A DNA stretch of 39,473 bases from Halobacteriales archaeon (GCA_007118975.1 SKQO01000126.1:1-39473); one strand, 5' to 3'. Numbered from the stretch's first letter, positions 15,166-24,410 are shown. Made by a program: numbers and translations. Notes: generated by a model from the letters alone, not told the origin.

Positions 15166-16758
15166 TCAATCGAGCATGAGCACGCGCAGGATGTTCCCGT
15201 AGGCCGGACGAGTGATCGTGACGCCGATGATCACGCCGGCGATCGTCACGATGGCAAATCCCATGAGATCCCCAAGGCTCATCCCCACGAGTGGAGTCAT
15301 CGCGAGGATCGTCGTGGCCGCCGCTACCCCGATCACCCAGAAGGCCTTGCGAAACCGGCTGTCGAAGATACGGTTGGTACGGATCTCCCCGCGTTGCATG
15401 ATCTCGTCGGCGATGATTACCAGATCGTCCACGCCGGTCCCGAGCACGGCGATCAACCCCGCAACTTCCGCGAGCCCGAGCGACATGTTGACCGAGATCG
15501 CAAACGCGAGCAGGATAACGACCTCCGCGCTCGCGGTAAGTAGCATCGGCGCCGCGATCCGGGCGTCGCGGTACCGCCAGTAGACCATCCCGGCCACGGC
15601 AAGCGCGGCGAACAGTCCGACGACGAGCGAGCGGACCCGAAACTCCGCGCCAAGCCACGCCTCGAGTTCGAAGTTGGTTCCTCGCTCGAAGGCCAGTTCG
15701 GCCGGCAGGCCGCCGGCGTTGAGGTTGATCTCGAGTTGCTGGGCCTCCTCGAACGTCCCCGTTTGCATCAGGAAGATACGACTGTCGAGGAAGTTGTTCG
15801 TTCGGATGTCTTCGGCCAGCCCACTCGTGATCCCGGCGGCATAGGTGACGTTTCCGTCGACTTTGGTGAGGAGACAGTAGCCAGGATCGTCCGGACGATC
15901 GTCCGCGTCCTCCCATCGACAGTTCTCGATTCCTTCCTCGGTGAAGCCGTACTCGTTCAGATCGTTCACGTAACCGGGTGCGGCCTCTTCGGTGATGCGA
16001 ACCGGCACGTTCGGCGGTCGATTCCCTTCACCGGGATTCGCCGGGTCCACGCGGTCGAAGTCATCGAAATCCAGGACGGTCTCGTTCCGATATCCGTCCC
16101 CATCGGGGAAGTGTGCGACGACCTCCACGACACCGCGCTCTTGAATCAACGCTTGCACTTCACTCAGTGGCTGGCCCGGTACCTCGACGATGACGAAGTG
16201 TTCGCCACCGGGTTGGGTCGCCGTGACAACTCGCGACCCGGACAGTCCGGCGACGTCAACTCGATCGTTCAAGACGCGGACGACGGTGTTTCGCGTCTCC
16301 TCGTGAACGCCGGAACGAATATCTCCGTCCGAGACGTCGACCCCCGCCGCTTGCATGGCCTCGAGGAACGCCTCACGTTCTACCGCTGGGGCGGTCGTCT
16401 CCACCGACCCGCGTTGATTCTGTGGGTCGTCCACGTGGACGTGGATCTCCGCCGTACTCACATTCAGCTCGGCAGCAATATCAGATTCCAGGGCCGCCGT
16501 CTCCTCCGGATCGAGGGGCACATCTTCTGCGATATACCCGGCGATCGGTGCCCGGACGCTAGCGCCACCACCCAGGTCGATCCCCCATTGAAGGTTCGTG
16601 ATGCCCTCGGCCTCCTCCACGGGACCGGCCCCGCCGACGAGTTCGAAGGGGAAAAAGAGGACGAGGAGGCTGACGGACACAAACACCACCAGGAGCGTGA
16701 TCCGCCAGTTCAGCTTCGCCCAACCGTACGCATCGCGAAGTTGCCCCACCGGGCTCAT
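15166..16758 (-). CDS. secD: Protein-export membrane protein SecD
   Basis: 530-residue subunit of the SecDF complex, which uses the ion gradient to help pull proteins through the Sec channel. Layout: a first transmembrane helix (about 18-38), a large extracellular P1 region containing LQWGIDLGGGASVR and GVEVVAHFP-type segments, then five clustered helices in the C-terminal third with ILRVLMLD at the end. The SecD hallmark LGTGVDDLVIIADE is intact. The ATG at 16758 overlaps the stop of secF (ATGA), so secF-secD form one operon in the archaeal order. Confidence 0.94.
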   Translation of the reverse strand: MSPVGQLRDAYGWAKLNWRITLLVVFVSVSLLVLFFPFELVGGAGPVEEAEGITNLQWGIDLGGGASVRAPIAGYIAEDVPLDPEETAALESDIAAELNVSTAEIHVHVDDPQNQRGSVETTAPAVEREAFLEAMQAAGVDVSDGDIRSGVHEETRNTVVRVLNDRVDVAGLSGSRVVTATQPGGEHFVIVEVPGQPLSEVQALIQERGVVEVVAHFPDGDGYRNETVLDFDDFDRVDPANPGEGNRPPNVPVRITEEAAPGYVNDLNEYGFTEEGIENCRWEDADDRPDDPGYCLLTKVDGNVTYAAGITSGLAEDIRTNNFLDSRIFLMQTGTFEEAQQLEINLNAGGLPAELAFERGTNFELEAWLGAEFRVRSLVVGLFAALAVAGMVYWRYRDARIAAPMLLTASAEVVILLAFAISVNMSLGLAEVAGLIAVLGTGVDDLVIIADEIMQRGEIRTNRIFDSRFRKAFWVIGVAAATTILAMTPLVGMSLGDLMGFAIVTIAGVIIGVTITRPAYGNILRVLMLD

Positions 16759-17630
16759 CGTCCCACCGCCTCGAACTTATAATAGCGTAGTAAGGAGACG
16801 TTCAGCAGGTAGGTATTCATGAGATCCGCGCAAAGCCCGAACACGAGCACGATGCCGACCTCCGGCAACAGCGGAATCTGAAGCAGCCAGGCGGCTGCAG
16901 TCATCACGATCATCGCCACGATCGACGTCGTGGTCATGGTCACCCCGGTTCGCATCGCGCGCTGGGTACTTTCATAGAATCCGCCGCGGCGGCGTAACAC
17001 TTGGTTGTTCAGCAGGATGTCTGAGTCGACGCTATACCCGATCAGCATCAACAGGGCCGCGACCGTACCAAGCGTGAGATCGATGCCGAACAGGTTCATC
17101 AACGCGAGAGGAATCATGATGTCACTGAACGCCGACGCCACAATCGCGATACTCGGGACGAACGTCCGGAAAATGATCGCGATGAGGATACTCATGCCGG
17201 CGAACGCTATCGCGACCCCGATCACTGCCTGACGTTGAGTGTCGGCGCCGAAGCTCTCATCGCGAAAGTTCGATCCCGCCACGTCGAATCCCGCGTCGTC
17301 CGCATCCGCCTCCAATGCCTGGAGCGTCGTATCGTCCAAGTCTCCGCGATCCTGGAAGGTAACGATCGCACGATCGTCGAGCTGTGAGAGTTGCACGGTG
17401 TCCGGCTCTCGGTGGAAGGCGTCCCTGATCTCCTCCTCACTGGCATCGGTCTCGATCGTTAACTCGGCACCACCCGTGAAATCGAGCCCGAGGTGAGCCG
17501 GGGTGCCGGTCACGACCCACATCCCACCGATCACCACAAGTGCAATGAAAAGCAACACCAGCGGTATGACCACCAGCTGTCGGTTCGAGTACTCGGTGTA
17601 CTCGACGTCCGGAATAGCCGGTGGTTCCAT
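16755..17630 (-). CDS. secF: Protein-export membrane protein SecF
   Basis: 291 residues. First helix at about 20-42 (VVIPLVLLFIALVVIGG), then the extracellular domain beginning HLGLDFTGGAELTIE, then five helices including LIGYSVDSDILLNNQVLRR, the conserved SecF signature, and TGVTMTTTSIVAMIVMTAAAW. Partner of SecD. The start at 17630 lies 28 bases after an AATAAG element (17656-17661 on the plus strand, CTTATT on the coding strand), in keeping with a leaderless mRNA. The promoter region (about 105 bases) is shared divergently with pgi. Confidence 0.94.
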   Translation of the reverse strand: MEPPAIPDVEYTEYSNRQLVVIPLVLLFIALVVIGGMWVVTGTPAHLGLDFTGGAELTIETDASEEEIRDAFHREPDTVQLSQLDDRAIVTFQDRGDLDDTTLQALEADADDAGFDVAGSNFRDESFGADTQRQAVIGVAIAFAGMSILIAIIFRTFVPSIAIVASAFSDIMIPLALMNLFGIDLTLGTVAALLMLIGYSVDSDILLNNQVLRRRGGFYESTQRAMRTGVTMTTTSIVAMIVMTAAAWLLQIPLLPEVGIVLVFGLCADLMNTYLLNVSLLRYYKFEAVGR

Positions 17631-17655
17631 GCACCGATTTAGGTCAAAGGCCCGG

Positions 17656-17661
17656 AATAAG
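17656..17661 (-). promoter_or_regulatory. TATA box for secF-secD
   Basis: CTTATT on the minus strand, centred 28 bases before ATG 17630. Confidence 0.45.
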
Positions 17662-17704
17662 CCTTCCCGTTCGGCGTACGCGTGTCATCGGCCCCCACGG
17701 TGGG

Positions 17705-17710
17705 TTTAAT
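17705..17710 (+). promoter_or_regulatory. TATA box for pgi
   Basis: TTTAAT centred 27 bases before ATG 17735; indicates a leaderless pgi transcript and fixes the start codon. Confidence 0.5.
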
Positions 17711-17734
17711 TCCATCGGGTCGGGCTCTCCAGCT

Positions 17735-19033
17735 ATGAAAATCGATATCGGCAATGCACTCGCCGAGGTGGCCAGTCCCGGTATCTCCCGAGAAGGCCTG
17801 GAACGACTTGACCGTCGCGTGGCCACGATCCACCGGAAGATCGAAACGGAGCGAAACGCCGGCTCGTTCGGGTATCGTGCCCTGGACCTCCCGGCAGCGG
17901 TCGATCCAGCGGAGATCGAAGAACTCGTCAGCCGGCTTCCACCAGCCGAGACCGTCGTCCTCGTCGGGATCGGCGGAAGCGCACTGGGGGCGGCCGCGGT
18001 CGACGAGGCCCTCCCCAGCGACCGGAACCTGATTGTGCTCGATAATGTCGATCCCGCAGCGATCGATAGACTCCTCGCTGATATCGATTTCGAGCGATCG
18101 GTCGTTCACGTGGTCTCCCGGTCGGGGACGACGACGGAAACGCTGGCCAACTTCGCAGTCGTCCGTGAAGCGATGGAAAGCGACGACGTGGACTGGACAG
18201 ACCGGACGCTGGTGACAACCGGCAACGATGGGCCGCTGCGGTCGACCGCTGACCGCCACGATCTCCCGTGTGCCCAAACCCCCGAAGGGGTCCCGGGGCG
18301 GTATTCCGTACTCTCAACGGTGGCACTTCCGACGCTCGCGATTCTCGGGGTCGATATCGCATCGTTGCTGGCCGGCGGGCGGGCCGGTGTGGCGCAGCGC
18401 TCGGAGAGTCTCTTTGAATCCCCCGCCTATGCGTACGGGGCAGTTTCTTACGCACTCTCCCTTCGAGGTGCCCGCGTCAATGCGCTGATGCCCTATGCCG
18501 AGTCCCTGGAAACCTTCGGGGAGTGGCTCGCCCAGCTCTGGGCGGAGAGTCTCGGAAAGGACGGACTGGGGCAGCTCCCGGCTCGGGCCCTCGGCGCGAC
18601 GGACCAACACTCCCAGCTCCAGCTCTACCGGGCCGGCCCACGAAACGTCCAGGTCACGTTCCTTGCCGTCGATGAGGGCCCCGACGTCCCCGTGACGGGG
18701 ATTGTAGAGGATGACCTCGATTATCTCGGGAACACCAGCTTGCGGGAGATTCTCGATGTCGAGTTACGCGCTACCGAAGCGAGCCTCGCCGCCGCAGGAC
18801 GCCCGTCCGTCAGACTCACGATCGATCGGGTCGACGCTTATGCGCTCGGCGAGTTACTCGTCGGGATGGAAGCGGCGTGCATGATGGCCGGGGAACTGTT
18901 CGAGATCGATCCGTTCGATCAACCGTCGGTCGAATGGGGAAAACGGGCCGTCCGCGGGCAACTTGGCGCGCGCAGCACTCGCGAGGCACAAGCGCTTCGA
19001 GATAAGGTTGAATTGGAGATCGATGGCGATTGA
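17735..19033 (+). CDS. pgi: Glucose-6-phosphate isomerase
   Basis: 432 residues. Interconverts glucose-6-phosphate and fructose-6-phosphate for gluconeogenesis and sugar breakdown; cytoplasmic. Seen: VLVGIGGSALGA, the phosphate-binding SRSGTTTETL, TPEGVPGRYSVLSTVALP, GLGQLPARALGATDQHSQLQLY with the active-site Gln-His region, and a C-terminal GKRAVRGQLGA. Length is that of the shorter archaeal/bacterial PGI type. Start MKIDIGNALAE is set by the TATA box at -27; an in-frame extension to 17621 is not used. Confidence 0.94.
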   Translation: MKIDIGNALAEVASPGISREGLERLDRRVATIHRKIETERNAGSFGYRALDLPAAVDPAEIEELVSRLPPAETVVLVGIGGSALGAAAVDEALPSDRNLIVLDNVDPAAIDRLLADIDFERSVVHVVSRSGTTTETLANFAVVREAMESDDVDWTDRTLVTTGNDGPLRSTADRHDLPCAQTPEGVPGRYSVLSTVALPTLAILGVDIASLLAGGRAGVAQRSESLFESPAYAYGAVSYALSLRGARVNALMPYAESLETFGEWLAQLWAESLGKDGLGQLPARALGATDQHSQLQLYRAGPRNVQVTFLAVDEGPDVPVTGIVEDDLDYLGNTSLREILDVELRATEASLAAAGRPSVRLTIDRVDAYALGELLVGMEAACMMAGELFEIDPFDQPSVEWGKRAVRGQLGARSTREAQALRDKVELEIDGD

Positions 19034-19146
19034 TGTCCGCCGACAGCTGAAACGGGTTCGCTTTCGCCGTGCTCCGCTGTAAGCGAGAACGCAGTACTCG
19101 AAAAAACACTCCCGAGAAGTCGCTGCGTATTTCTATGCCGATGCGC

Positions 19147-19154
19147 ATTTTATC
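19147..19154 (+). promoter_or_regulatory. TATA box for the CPBP protease gene
   Basis: ATTTTATC centred 26 bases before ATG 19176. Confidence 0.5.
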
Positions 19155-19175
19155 GCTGGCGGGAAATCCGATCCA

Positions 19176-20258
19176 ATGACCGAGCGTGGGGCGGCAACGG
19201 TGGGACTCGCGGTCGCGGCGGCGGCGCTGTTACCCGCTGTGGCTGCCTGGCCCGGTGTCGGCCCAGCCGACCGAATCACGCTACTCATCGGACTCGCCGG
19301 TGGGACAATCGCGTTCGTCGCCTTTAGTGGGGTTCGGCACGGTGCTGTCTCGACACGGGGCGGGGTGGTGCTGGCAGTTATCGGCGGGGTCTGTATCATC
19401 TTCGCGGGTGTGGTCGGCGTCATTGGCGCCCCTGCAGTTGAGACCCGGCGGACGCTTCGGGCGATCGCATGGCTCCTCCTGGGCGCTGCAGCGATAGGGC
19501 TCGCCAATGGAATGCGGACCGGCGTCGACCTTCGGACAATCCTACAGCGAGCGAGTCTGTTGCTGTTTACGGGAGGAATCGGCCTGCTGGCACTATACGT
19601 CGCGGGGACCACCGGATACCTCGTTGAAGCAGCGCTCGGAGCAATCTCCGAGCCCGGCATTCTTGCCCGCTTTGGAGCGCGGCAGGTGGGGGTGGGGATC
19701 GGTTTCGTTGCCGTCGCGGTCGTGACCGTCCTGGCCATCGAGGGAAACCTCGAATGGATCGATCTGCGGCTCCTCAACCGCAGCGACGTCGTTACCGTTG
19801 TGGCGGGCATCGTGGGCATCATCGCCATCGCCGGAGCCGTGACCGTTGTCTACTGGCTCCTCGACGTCCCAACCACGGAACATGCGGTCCATCGAATGGG
19901 CCAGGAGGCTGGACCTGAAGTCGTCCTGATCGCGATTCCGCTTACCTGGATCGGCGCGGTGATCGGCGAGGAGCTGGTCTATCGGAACGTCATCCAGAAG
20001 TACCTCACGGAGCGGTGGACCGCCAGTGCGGCAATCATCGCGAGTAGCGCCATCTTCGCCGTCGTCCACCTACCCGCGTTCACGCCTGGAGCGCCCGTCG
20101 AACTGGGTGCAGCGGTGCTTGCGGTCTTTACGATTTCATTGGTGCTGGCGGTCGCGTATCACCGCACCGGCAACGTTGTCGTCCCGATGATCATCCACGG
20201 GATCTACAACGTGATCATCTACGTGGGGATCTACGCCCAGCTCGCCGGGCTCTGGTGA
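19176..20258 (+). CDS. CPBP family intramembrane metalloprotease/glutamic protease
   Basis: 360-residue integral membrane protein of the CAAX protease and bacteriocin-processing (ABI/CPBP) family. The first 260 residues are eight or so hydrophobic helices; the catalytic part is at the end: EExxxR motif GEELVYRN (Glu265, Glu266, Arg270), VVHLPAF (His298) and HGIYNVIIY (His341, Asn345). It cleaves within or near the membrane, but the natural substrate in haloarchaea is unknown. The extra N-terminal helical region makes it longer than minimal CPBP proteins. Transcribed alone, and nearly touching the convergent nob1 gene (one base apart). Confidence 0.9.
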   Translation: MTERGAATVGLAVAAAALLPAVAAWPGVGPADRITLLIGLAGGTIAFVAFSGVRHGAVSTRGGVVLAVIGGVCIIFAGVVGVIGAPAVETRRTLRAIAWLLLGAAAIGLANGMRTGVDLRTILQRASLLLFTGGIGLLALYVAGTTGYLVEAALGAISEPGILARFGARQVGVGIGFVAVAVVTVLAIEGNLEWIDLRLLNRSDVVTVVAGIVGIIAIAGAVTVVYWLLDVPTTEHAVHRMGQEAGPEVVLIAIPLTWIGAVIGEELVYRNVIQKYLTERWTASAAIIASSAIFAVVHLPAFTPGAPVELGAAVLAVFTISLVLAVAYHRTGNVVVPMIIHGIYNVIIYVGIYAQLAGLW

Positions 20259-20259
20259 G

Positions 20260-20724
20260 CTAGGCGTCGGTCGGGTTCTTCCGGGCAAGGCCGGTCCCGC
20301 AGATCGGACACCGGTCGTGTTCCTCGTCGAACTCCCGTCCGCACCCCTGGCACTGAAAAATCCAGTCGCGTTGTTCTTCGATTCCTTCCTGGTTGATGAC
20401 CTCGACGGTGACGTCGAGCCGGTCGGCCACGTTCTGCATGGCGTAGTCGTCGGTCACCAAGGTGGCATCCAGTTCGAAGGCGGTGGCGATCAGGCGAACA
20501 TCGGTTTCGGAAAGGACGGTGTCGTCGCCGAGATCGCGGGAGGTCCGCCGGATCGTTTCGATGGTCTCTTCGTTCGGGATGTGAATGTGCATCCCCGCAC
20601 CCTCGAGGGCGTCGTATCGGTAGGCGCTCTCGCCCTCGAGTTCCTCCCGAACGAGTGGAACCGTTGCCACTTGTTCGGTCGTGTGATACTCGTTGATAAA
20701 CGCTGACGAGTCCAAGACGTACAT
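20260..20724 (-). CDS. nob1: Ribosome maturation endonuclease Nob1
   Basis: 154 residues. A PIN nuclease domain (Asp5 in YVLDSSAF, Glu28/Glu29, Asp75, Asp92/93 in LVTDDYAMQNVA) is followed by a zinc ribbon (Cys125, 128, 139, 142: FQCQGCGREF, DRCPICGTGL). Nob1 cuts pre-16S rRNA at the mature 3' end during small-subunit biogenesis. The start ATG shares its last base with the TAA of the PRC-barrel gene, so the two are co-translated. Confidence 0.93.
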   Translation of the reverse strand: MYVLDSSAFINEYHTTEQVATVPLVREELEGESAYRYDALEGAGMHIHIPNEETIETIRRTSRDLGDDTVLSETDVRLIATAFELDATLVTDDYAMQNVADRLDVTVEVINQEGIEEQRDWIFQCQGCGREFDEEHDRCPICGTGLARKNPTDA

Positions 20725-20969
20725 TACCGCTCGACGATGATGTAATCTTTGACTGCCTGTACGTTTGAGACGGGCACTTTGTAGCGCCCCGCCTCGTCCT
20801 GTTCGAAATCGACGTCGGGGACGACGCTTTCCTCGTCGGGAGAGACAATCAGGTCGATGAGCTGGCCAGACTGGAGATCCACGCTGATGTTATAAAGCAT
20901 GCCCAGTTCGCTGCCGTCCGAGCCCATGACGGCCTTGCCCGAAAGGTTTTCCGCCAAGATCTCCGCCAT
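20724..20969 (-). CDS. PRC-barrel domain protein
   Basis: 81-residue PRC-barrel protein from ATG 20969 (MAEILAENLSGK). The barrel core is visible in VMGSDGSELGMLYNISVDLQSGQLIDLIV and VPVSNVQAVKDYIIV. PRC barrels bind RNA or ribosomal proteins (RimM is the classic example), and a PRC protein coupled to Nob1 suggests a role in small-subunit assembly; that is inferred from context. A GATTATAG element at 20995-21002 is centred 29 bases before the start. The open frame upstream (to 21260) is a shadow of the ACT gene. Confidence 0.88.
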   Translation of the reverse strand: MAEILAENLSGKAVMGSDGSELGMLYNISVDLQSGQLIDLIVSPDEESVVPDVDFEQDEAGRYKVPVSNVQAVKDYIIVER

Positions 20970-20994
20970 GGAGAGTGGGTAGTACGGCACGTCA

Positions 20995-21002
20995 CTATAA
21001 TC
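20995..21002 (-). promoter_or_regulatory. TATA box for the PRC-barrel/nob1 operon
   Basis: GATTATAG on the minus strand, centred about 29 bases before ATG 20969. Lies back to back with the TATAAG element of the ACT-hom operon at 21045-21050. Confidence 0.5.
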
Positions 21003-21044
21003 GTTCGGGTTACTACCCCGGCGAAACTCGCGTGTGGCGACGCG

Positions 21045-21050
21045 TATAAG
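21045..21050 (+). promoter_or_regulatory. TATA box for the ACT-hom operon
   Basis: TATAAG centred about 29 bases before an ATG at 21076, not before the ACT start at 21111. This points to transcription starting at a short upstream ORF. Confidence 0.5.
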
Positions 21051-21075
21051 GGCCGGCGCTACCAGCCTCGTGACA

Positions 21076-21114
21076 ATGGTATCGGTCGGGCAACCGCGGT
21101 GGTGCAAGCCATGA
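21076..21114 (+). CDS. Putative 12-codon leaderless leader peptide before the ACT gene
   Basis: ATG at the expected transcription start (about 29 bases after TATAAG), encoding MVSVGQPRWCKP and ending in a TGA that overlaps the ACT start codon (ATGA). This is the geometry of translational coupling: ribosomes start on the leaderless end and re-initiate at the ACT gene. A regulatory role in threonine/methionine synthesis is possible but there is no run of Thr or Met codons, so classical attenuation is not indicated. Confidence 0.35.
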   Translation: MVSVGQPRWCKP

Positions 21115-21665
21115 ATTCGGAGGTGACGACCCAGCCGGACGGGGGCGAAAACGTCCGGGCGTACACCGTCCGGATGGAACTCGTCGACGAGCCGGGGGAG
21201 CTGTTGAACGCGCTCGAACCGATCGCGGTCAACGGTGGAAACTTGCTGTCGATACATCACGAGCGGGGGTCGCTAACCCCGCGGGGACGCATTCCCGTCC
21301 AGGTAGCGCTGGAGTGCGTGGCGGATCGTTTCGATGATATCGTGACGGCACTACAAGATGCAGGGATCACAGTCATCGAGGCGGGGGAGGAACGGTACAG
21401 TGAGGCGGTCACGTTGCTACTCGTCGGGCACCTGGTAGAGACAGATCTCTCCGATACCCTCGCCGAGCTCGAATCCTGCCCGCACGCGTCCGTGCTCGAT
21501 TTTTCCCTGTCGGCACCCCACAATGCCGAGGATGTTTCGAGTGCGCGGGTGCGCCTCGCGGTCGGCAGAGAAGCGCTCGCGGAGACGCTCACCGCCGTGC
21601 GGGCCTTGGCCGAGGAAAAGGATCTTCGCGTGATCGAACCGCAACTCGACGACTGGGGTGGGTAA
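21111..21665 (+). CDS. ACT domain amino-acid-binding regulatory protein
   Basis: 184 residues with one clear ACT domain at the N-terminus (AYTVRMELVDEPGELLNALEPIA, GGNLLSIHHERG) and a second, weaker one in the C-terminal half (VTLLLVGHLVETDLSDTLAEL, LDFSLSAP). ACT domains bind amino acids and control biosynthetic enzymes. The next gene, homoserine dehydrogenase, starts one base after the stop, so this is probably the detached regulatory subunit sensing threonine or another aspartate-family product. Start at ATG 21111, overlapping a short upstream ORF; a GTG at 21099 would add four residues. Confidence 0.88.
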   Translation: MNSEVTTQPDGGENVRAYTVRMELVDEPGELLNALEPIAVNGGNLLSIHHERGSLTPRGRIPVQVALECVADRFDDIVTALQDAGITVIEAGEERYSEAVTLLLVGHLVETDLSDTLAELESCPHASVLDFSLSAPHNAEDVSSARVRLAVGREALAETLTAVRALAEEKDLRVIEPQLDDWGG

Positions 21666-21666
21666 C

Positions 21667-22623
21667 GTGGGGCGAAAACTTGCCGTCCTGGGGCTGGGCG
21701 CCGTCGGACGCTCCGTACTCGAGCTGGCGGACGCGTACGGTCACGATATTACGGGAGTCGCAGATTCCACAGCGGCGGCGATCGATTCGAACGGGCTCGC
21801 GGTTGCGGACATCCTCGGGCGGAAGGATCGTGGCGAACCGATCGGCGATGCCGACACGGAAGCAGTTCTCGCCGGCGAGTACGACACGCTGGTCGAGGTA
21901 ACTCCCACGACTCTCGGAGACGCCCAACCGGGATTCGGGCACGTTCGTGCGGCGCTCGAGCGCGACAAACACGTCGTGCTCGCGAACAAGGGGCCGATGG
22001 CGGAACGGTATCCAGAAGTTCGCGCGTTGGCCGACGAGAGCGACGGGGAACTGCGATTCGAGGCGACCGTGGGGGCGACGATTCCGGTGCTGGGAACGAT
22101 CCAGGACTACGGTCCGGAGATGATCACCGCGGCGCGGGGGGTGCTCAACGGGACGGCCAACTTCATCCTCACGCGGATGACACACGAAGGCCTCGACTAC
22201 GAACACGTTCTTGCGGAGGCACAGGATCTCGGCGTCGCTGAAACGGATCCGAGTTTCGACGTCGAAGGGACGGACGCGGCGCTGAAGTGCGTGATTCTGG
22301 CAAACGTGTTGACCGGTGGTGAACCAGGTTTTACCCTTGACGACGCGGAGGTCGAAGGAATCGTCGATATCCCACCGTCGGCACTGGAACTCGCGACCGA
22401 GGACGGCAGGACCGTCCGGCTAATCGGTGAGGCAACCCGTGAGGGGGTGCGGGTGGGGCCCCGGCTGATCCCACAGAACGGTACCCTTGCGGTGACGGGA
22501 ACCCAGAACATCGTCCAGCTGTCGACCGTACACGCGGGCGAACTCAATCTGAGTGGCCGTGGCGCCGGTGGCCACGAAACTGCGACCGCAATCTATGCCG
22601 ACATCGCGCGGCTTCCGGAGTGA
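21667..22623 (+). CDS. hom: Homoserine dehydrogenase
   Basis: 318 residues from GTG 21667 (VGRKLAVLGLGAVGRS). Reduces aspartate semialdehyde to homoserine with NAD(P)H, the branch point to threonine and methionine. Nucleotide motif GLGAVG at 9-14; catalytic-domain blocks VVLANKGPMAERY, FEATVGATIPVL, GVLNGTANFILTRM, AEAQDLGVAETDPSFDVEGTDAALK with the conserved Lys. It lacks a C-terminal ACT domain, which fits with the ACT protein being encoded separately just upstream. Length is that of the short archaeal enzyme. Confidence 0.93.
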   Translation: MGRKLAVLGLGAVGRSVLELADAYGHDITGVADSTAAAIDSNGLAVADILGRKDRGEPIGDADTEAVLAGEYDTLVEVTPTTLGDAQPGFGHVRAALERDKHVVLANKGPMAERYPEVRALADESDGELRFEATVGATIPVLGTIQDYGPEMITAARGVLNGTANFILTRMTHEGLDYEHVLAEAQDLGVAETDPSFDVEGTDAALKCVILANVLTGGEPGFTLDDAEVEGIVDIPPSALELATEDGRTVRLIGEATREGVRVGPRLIPQNGTLAVTGTQNIVQLSTVHAGELNLSGRGAGGHETATAIYADIARLPE

Positions 22624-22765
22624 CGATCGGCCGTATCGGGGTTGTAGCCAACCGTTTGGGGGAGACCTGCCTGCCGAAGCCTCCTGACAACAGGCGCCAA
22701 GAACGTGCGATGAACTCACACGGAACGGGCTTCGAGACGCCCGAAACCCGCAGTTTCGAAACCGT

Positions 22766-22803
22766 TTTAATCCGTTCCGGCGCAAATCATTGGTACATAA
22801 AGC
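22766..22803 (+). promoter_or_regulatory. Two stacked TATA-like elements before the EF-1alpha gene
   Basis: CGAAACCGTTTTAATC at 22758-22773 has a good BRE/TATA look (TATA core 22766-22773), and TACATAAAG at 22795-22803 is centred 29 bases before ATG 22828. The second would give a leaderless mRNA, the first a leader of about 30 bases. Two promoters would suit a highly expressed translation gene. Confidence 0.45.
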
Positions 22804-22827
22804 GCCGTCGGGCGCGTGTGATCAGCC

Positions 22828-24096
22828 ATGAGCGAGGACAAACCGCATCAGAACCTGGCCGTCATCGGCCACGTAGACCACGGCAAGAGTACGCTCGTGG
22901 GACGACTCCTCTTTGAGACGGGGAACGTCCCGGAGCACGTCATCGAACAGCACCGCGAGGAAGCAGAAGAAAAGGGCAAGGGCGGGTTCGAATTCGCCTA
23001 CGTCATGGACAACCTCGCCGAAGAGCGTGAGCGCGGGGTCACCATCGACATCGCCCACCAGGAGTTCGACACCGACGAGTATTACTTCACGATCGTCGAC
23101 TGTCCTGGCCACCGCGACTTCGTCAAGAACATGATTACCGGGGCGTCCCAGGCGGACAACGCCGTCCTAGTCGTGGCCGCCGACGACGGCGTCGCGCCAC
23201 AGACCCAGGAGCACGTGTTCCTGGCCCGCACCCTCGGGATCAACGAACTCATCATCGCCGTCAACAAGATGGACCTGGTCGACTACGGCGAAGACCGATA
23301 CAACGAGGTCGTCGAGGAGGTCAGCGATCTCCTCCGACAGGTTCAGTTCGACGTCGACAACGCGAAGTTCATTCCTTCCTCGGCCTTCGAAGGTGACAAC
23401 GTCGAGGCAGCATCGGACAACACCCCCTGGTATGACGGGCCGACGATCCTCGAGGCGCTCAACGCCCTCGAAGAGCCCCAGCCGCCGACGGACGCACCGC
23501 TCCGTCTCCCCATCCAGGACGTGTACACCATCTCCGGGATCGGGACTGTGCCGGTCGGTCGTGTCGAGACTGGTCAGATCCGTCCGGGAGACAACGTGTC
23601 GTTCCAGCCCTCCGACATCAGCGGGGAGGTCAAGACTGTCGAGATGCACCACGAGGAGGTGCCGGAAGCGAACCCCGGTGACAACGTCGGGTTCAACGTC
23701 CGCGGCGTCGGGCAAGACGACATCCGTCGTGGCGACGTGTGTGGGCCGGCGGACGACCCGCCGACGGTCGCCGAGACGTTCACCGCCCAGATCGTTGTCA
23801 TGCGACACCCCTCGGTGATCACCGCCGGATACACCCCGGTGTTCCACGCGCACACCGCGCAGGTGGCGTGCACGTTCGAGTCGATCGATCAGAAGATCGA
23901 CCCCGCGAGCGGGGAAGTCGAAGAAGAAAATCCCGACTTCATCAAGAGCGGAGACGCGGCAATCGTGACGGTTCGACCGCAGAAGCCGCTGAGCATCGAG
24001 CCCTCCTCGGAGATTCCCGAGCTCGGAAGTTTCGCGATCCGTGACATGGGCCAAACGATTGCAGCGGGCCGCGTGCTCGAGGTCACCGAGAAGTAA
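22828..24096 (+). CDS. tef1a: Translation elongation factor EF-1alpha (aEF1A)
   Basis: 422 residues. GTPase that delivers aminoacyl-tRNA to the ribosome. G1 GHVDHGKST (14-22), G2 region [14 protein letters not shown]3 [12 protein letters not shown]4 NKMDLVD, G5 [10 protein letters not shown], then the two beta-barrel domains ([25 protein letters not shown], and the C-terminal [20 protein letters not shown]). Full length for archaea. Uses a strongly preferred codon set compared with neighbours, as expected for high expression. Ribosomal protein S10 follows three bases after the stop, the usual archaeal arrangement. Confidence 0.97.
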   Translation: MSEDKPHQNLAVIGHVDHGKSTLVGRLLFETGNVPEHVIEQHREEAEEKGKGGFEFAYVMDNLAEERERGVTIDIAHQEFDTDEYYFTIVDCPGHRDFVKNMITGASQADNAVLVVAADDGVAPQTQEHVFLARTLGINELIIAVNKMDLVDYGEDRYNEVVEEVSDLLRQVQFDVDNAKFIPSSAFEGDNVEAASDNTPWYDGPTILEALNALEEPQPPTDAPLRLPIQDVYTISGIGTVPVGRVETGQIRPGDNVSFQPSDISGEVKTVEMHHEEVPEANPGDNVGFNVRGVGQDDIRRGDVCGPADDPPTVAETFTAQIVVMRHPSVITAGYTPVFHAHTAQVACTFESIDQKIDPASGEVEEENPDFIKSGDAAIVTVRPQKPLSIEPSSEIPELGSFAIRDMGQTIAAGRVLEVTEK

Positions 24097-24099
24097 TCA

Positions 24100-24408
24100 A
24101 TGCAGCAAGCACGCGTCCGGCTCGCCGGGACGGAACCGGTCGATCTCGACGACATCTGCGCCGACATCGGCGAGATCGCGACGAAGACCGGTGTCGACAT
24201 GAGCGGTCCGATCCCGTTGCCGACGAAGACGTTGGAGGTTCCGACGCGGAAGTCGCCAGACGGTGAAGGGACCGCCACCTGGGAGCACTGGGAAATGCGT
24301 GTCCACAAACGGCTGATCGACATCGACGCCGACGAACGGGCGCTGCGCCAGCTGATGCGAATTCAAGTGCCCAACGACGTTTCGATCGAGATCGTCCTCG
24401 AGGACTAG
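24100..24408 (+). CDS. rpsJ: 30S ribosomal protein S10
   Basis: 102 residues, [11 protein letters not shown] at the start, then the S10 core [34 protein letters not shown] and [20 protein letters not shown]. Archaeal S10, which also takes part in antitermination in bacteria. Co-transcribed with EF-1alpha (three-base gap). A T-rich stretch 24411-24423 after the stop is a plausible transcription end. Confidence 0.97.
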   Translation: MQQARVRLAGTEPVDLDDICADIGEIATKTGVDMSGPIPLPTKTLEVPTRKSPDGEGTATWEHWEMRVHKRLIDIDADERALRQLMRIQVPNDVSIEIVLED

Positions 24409-24410
24409 CG

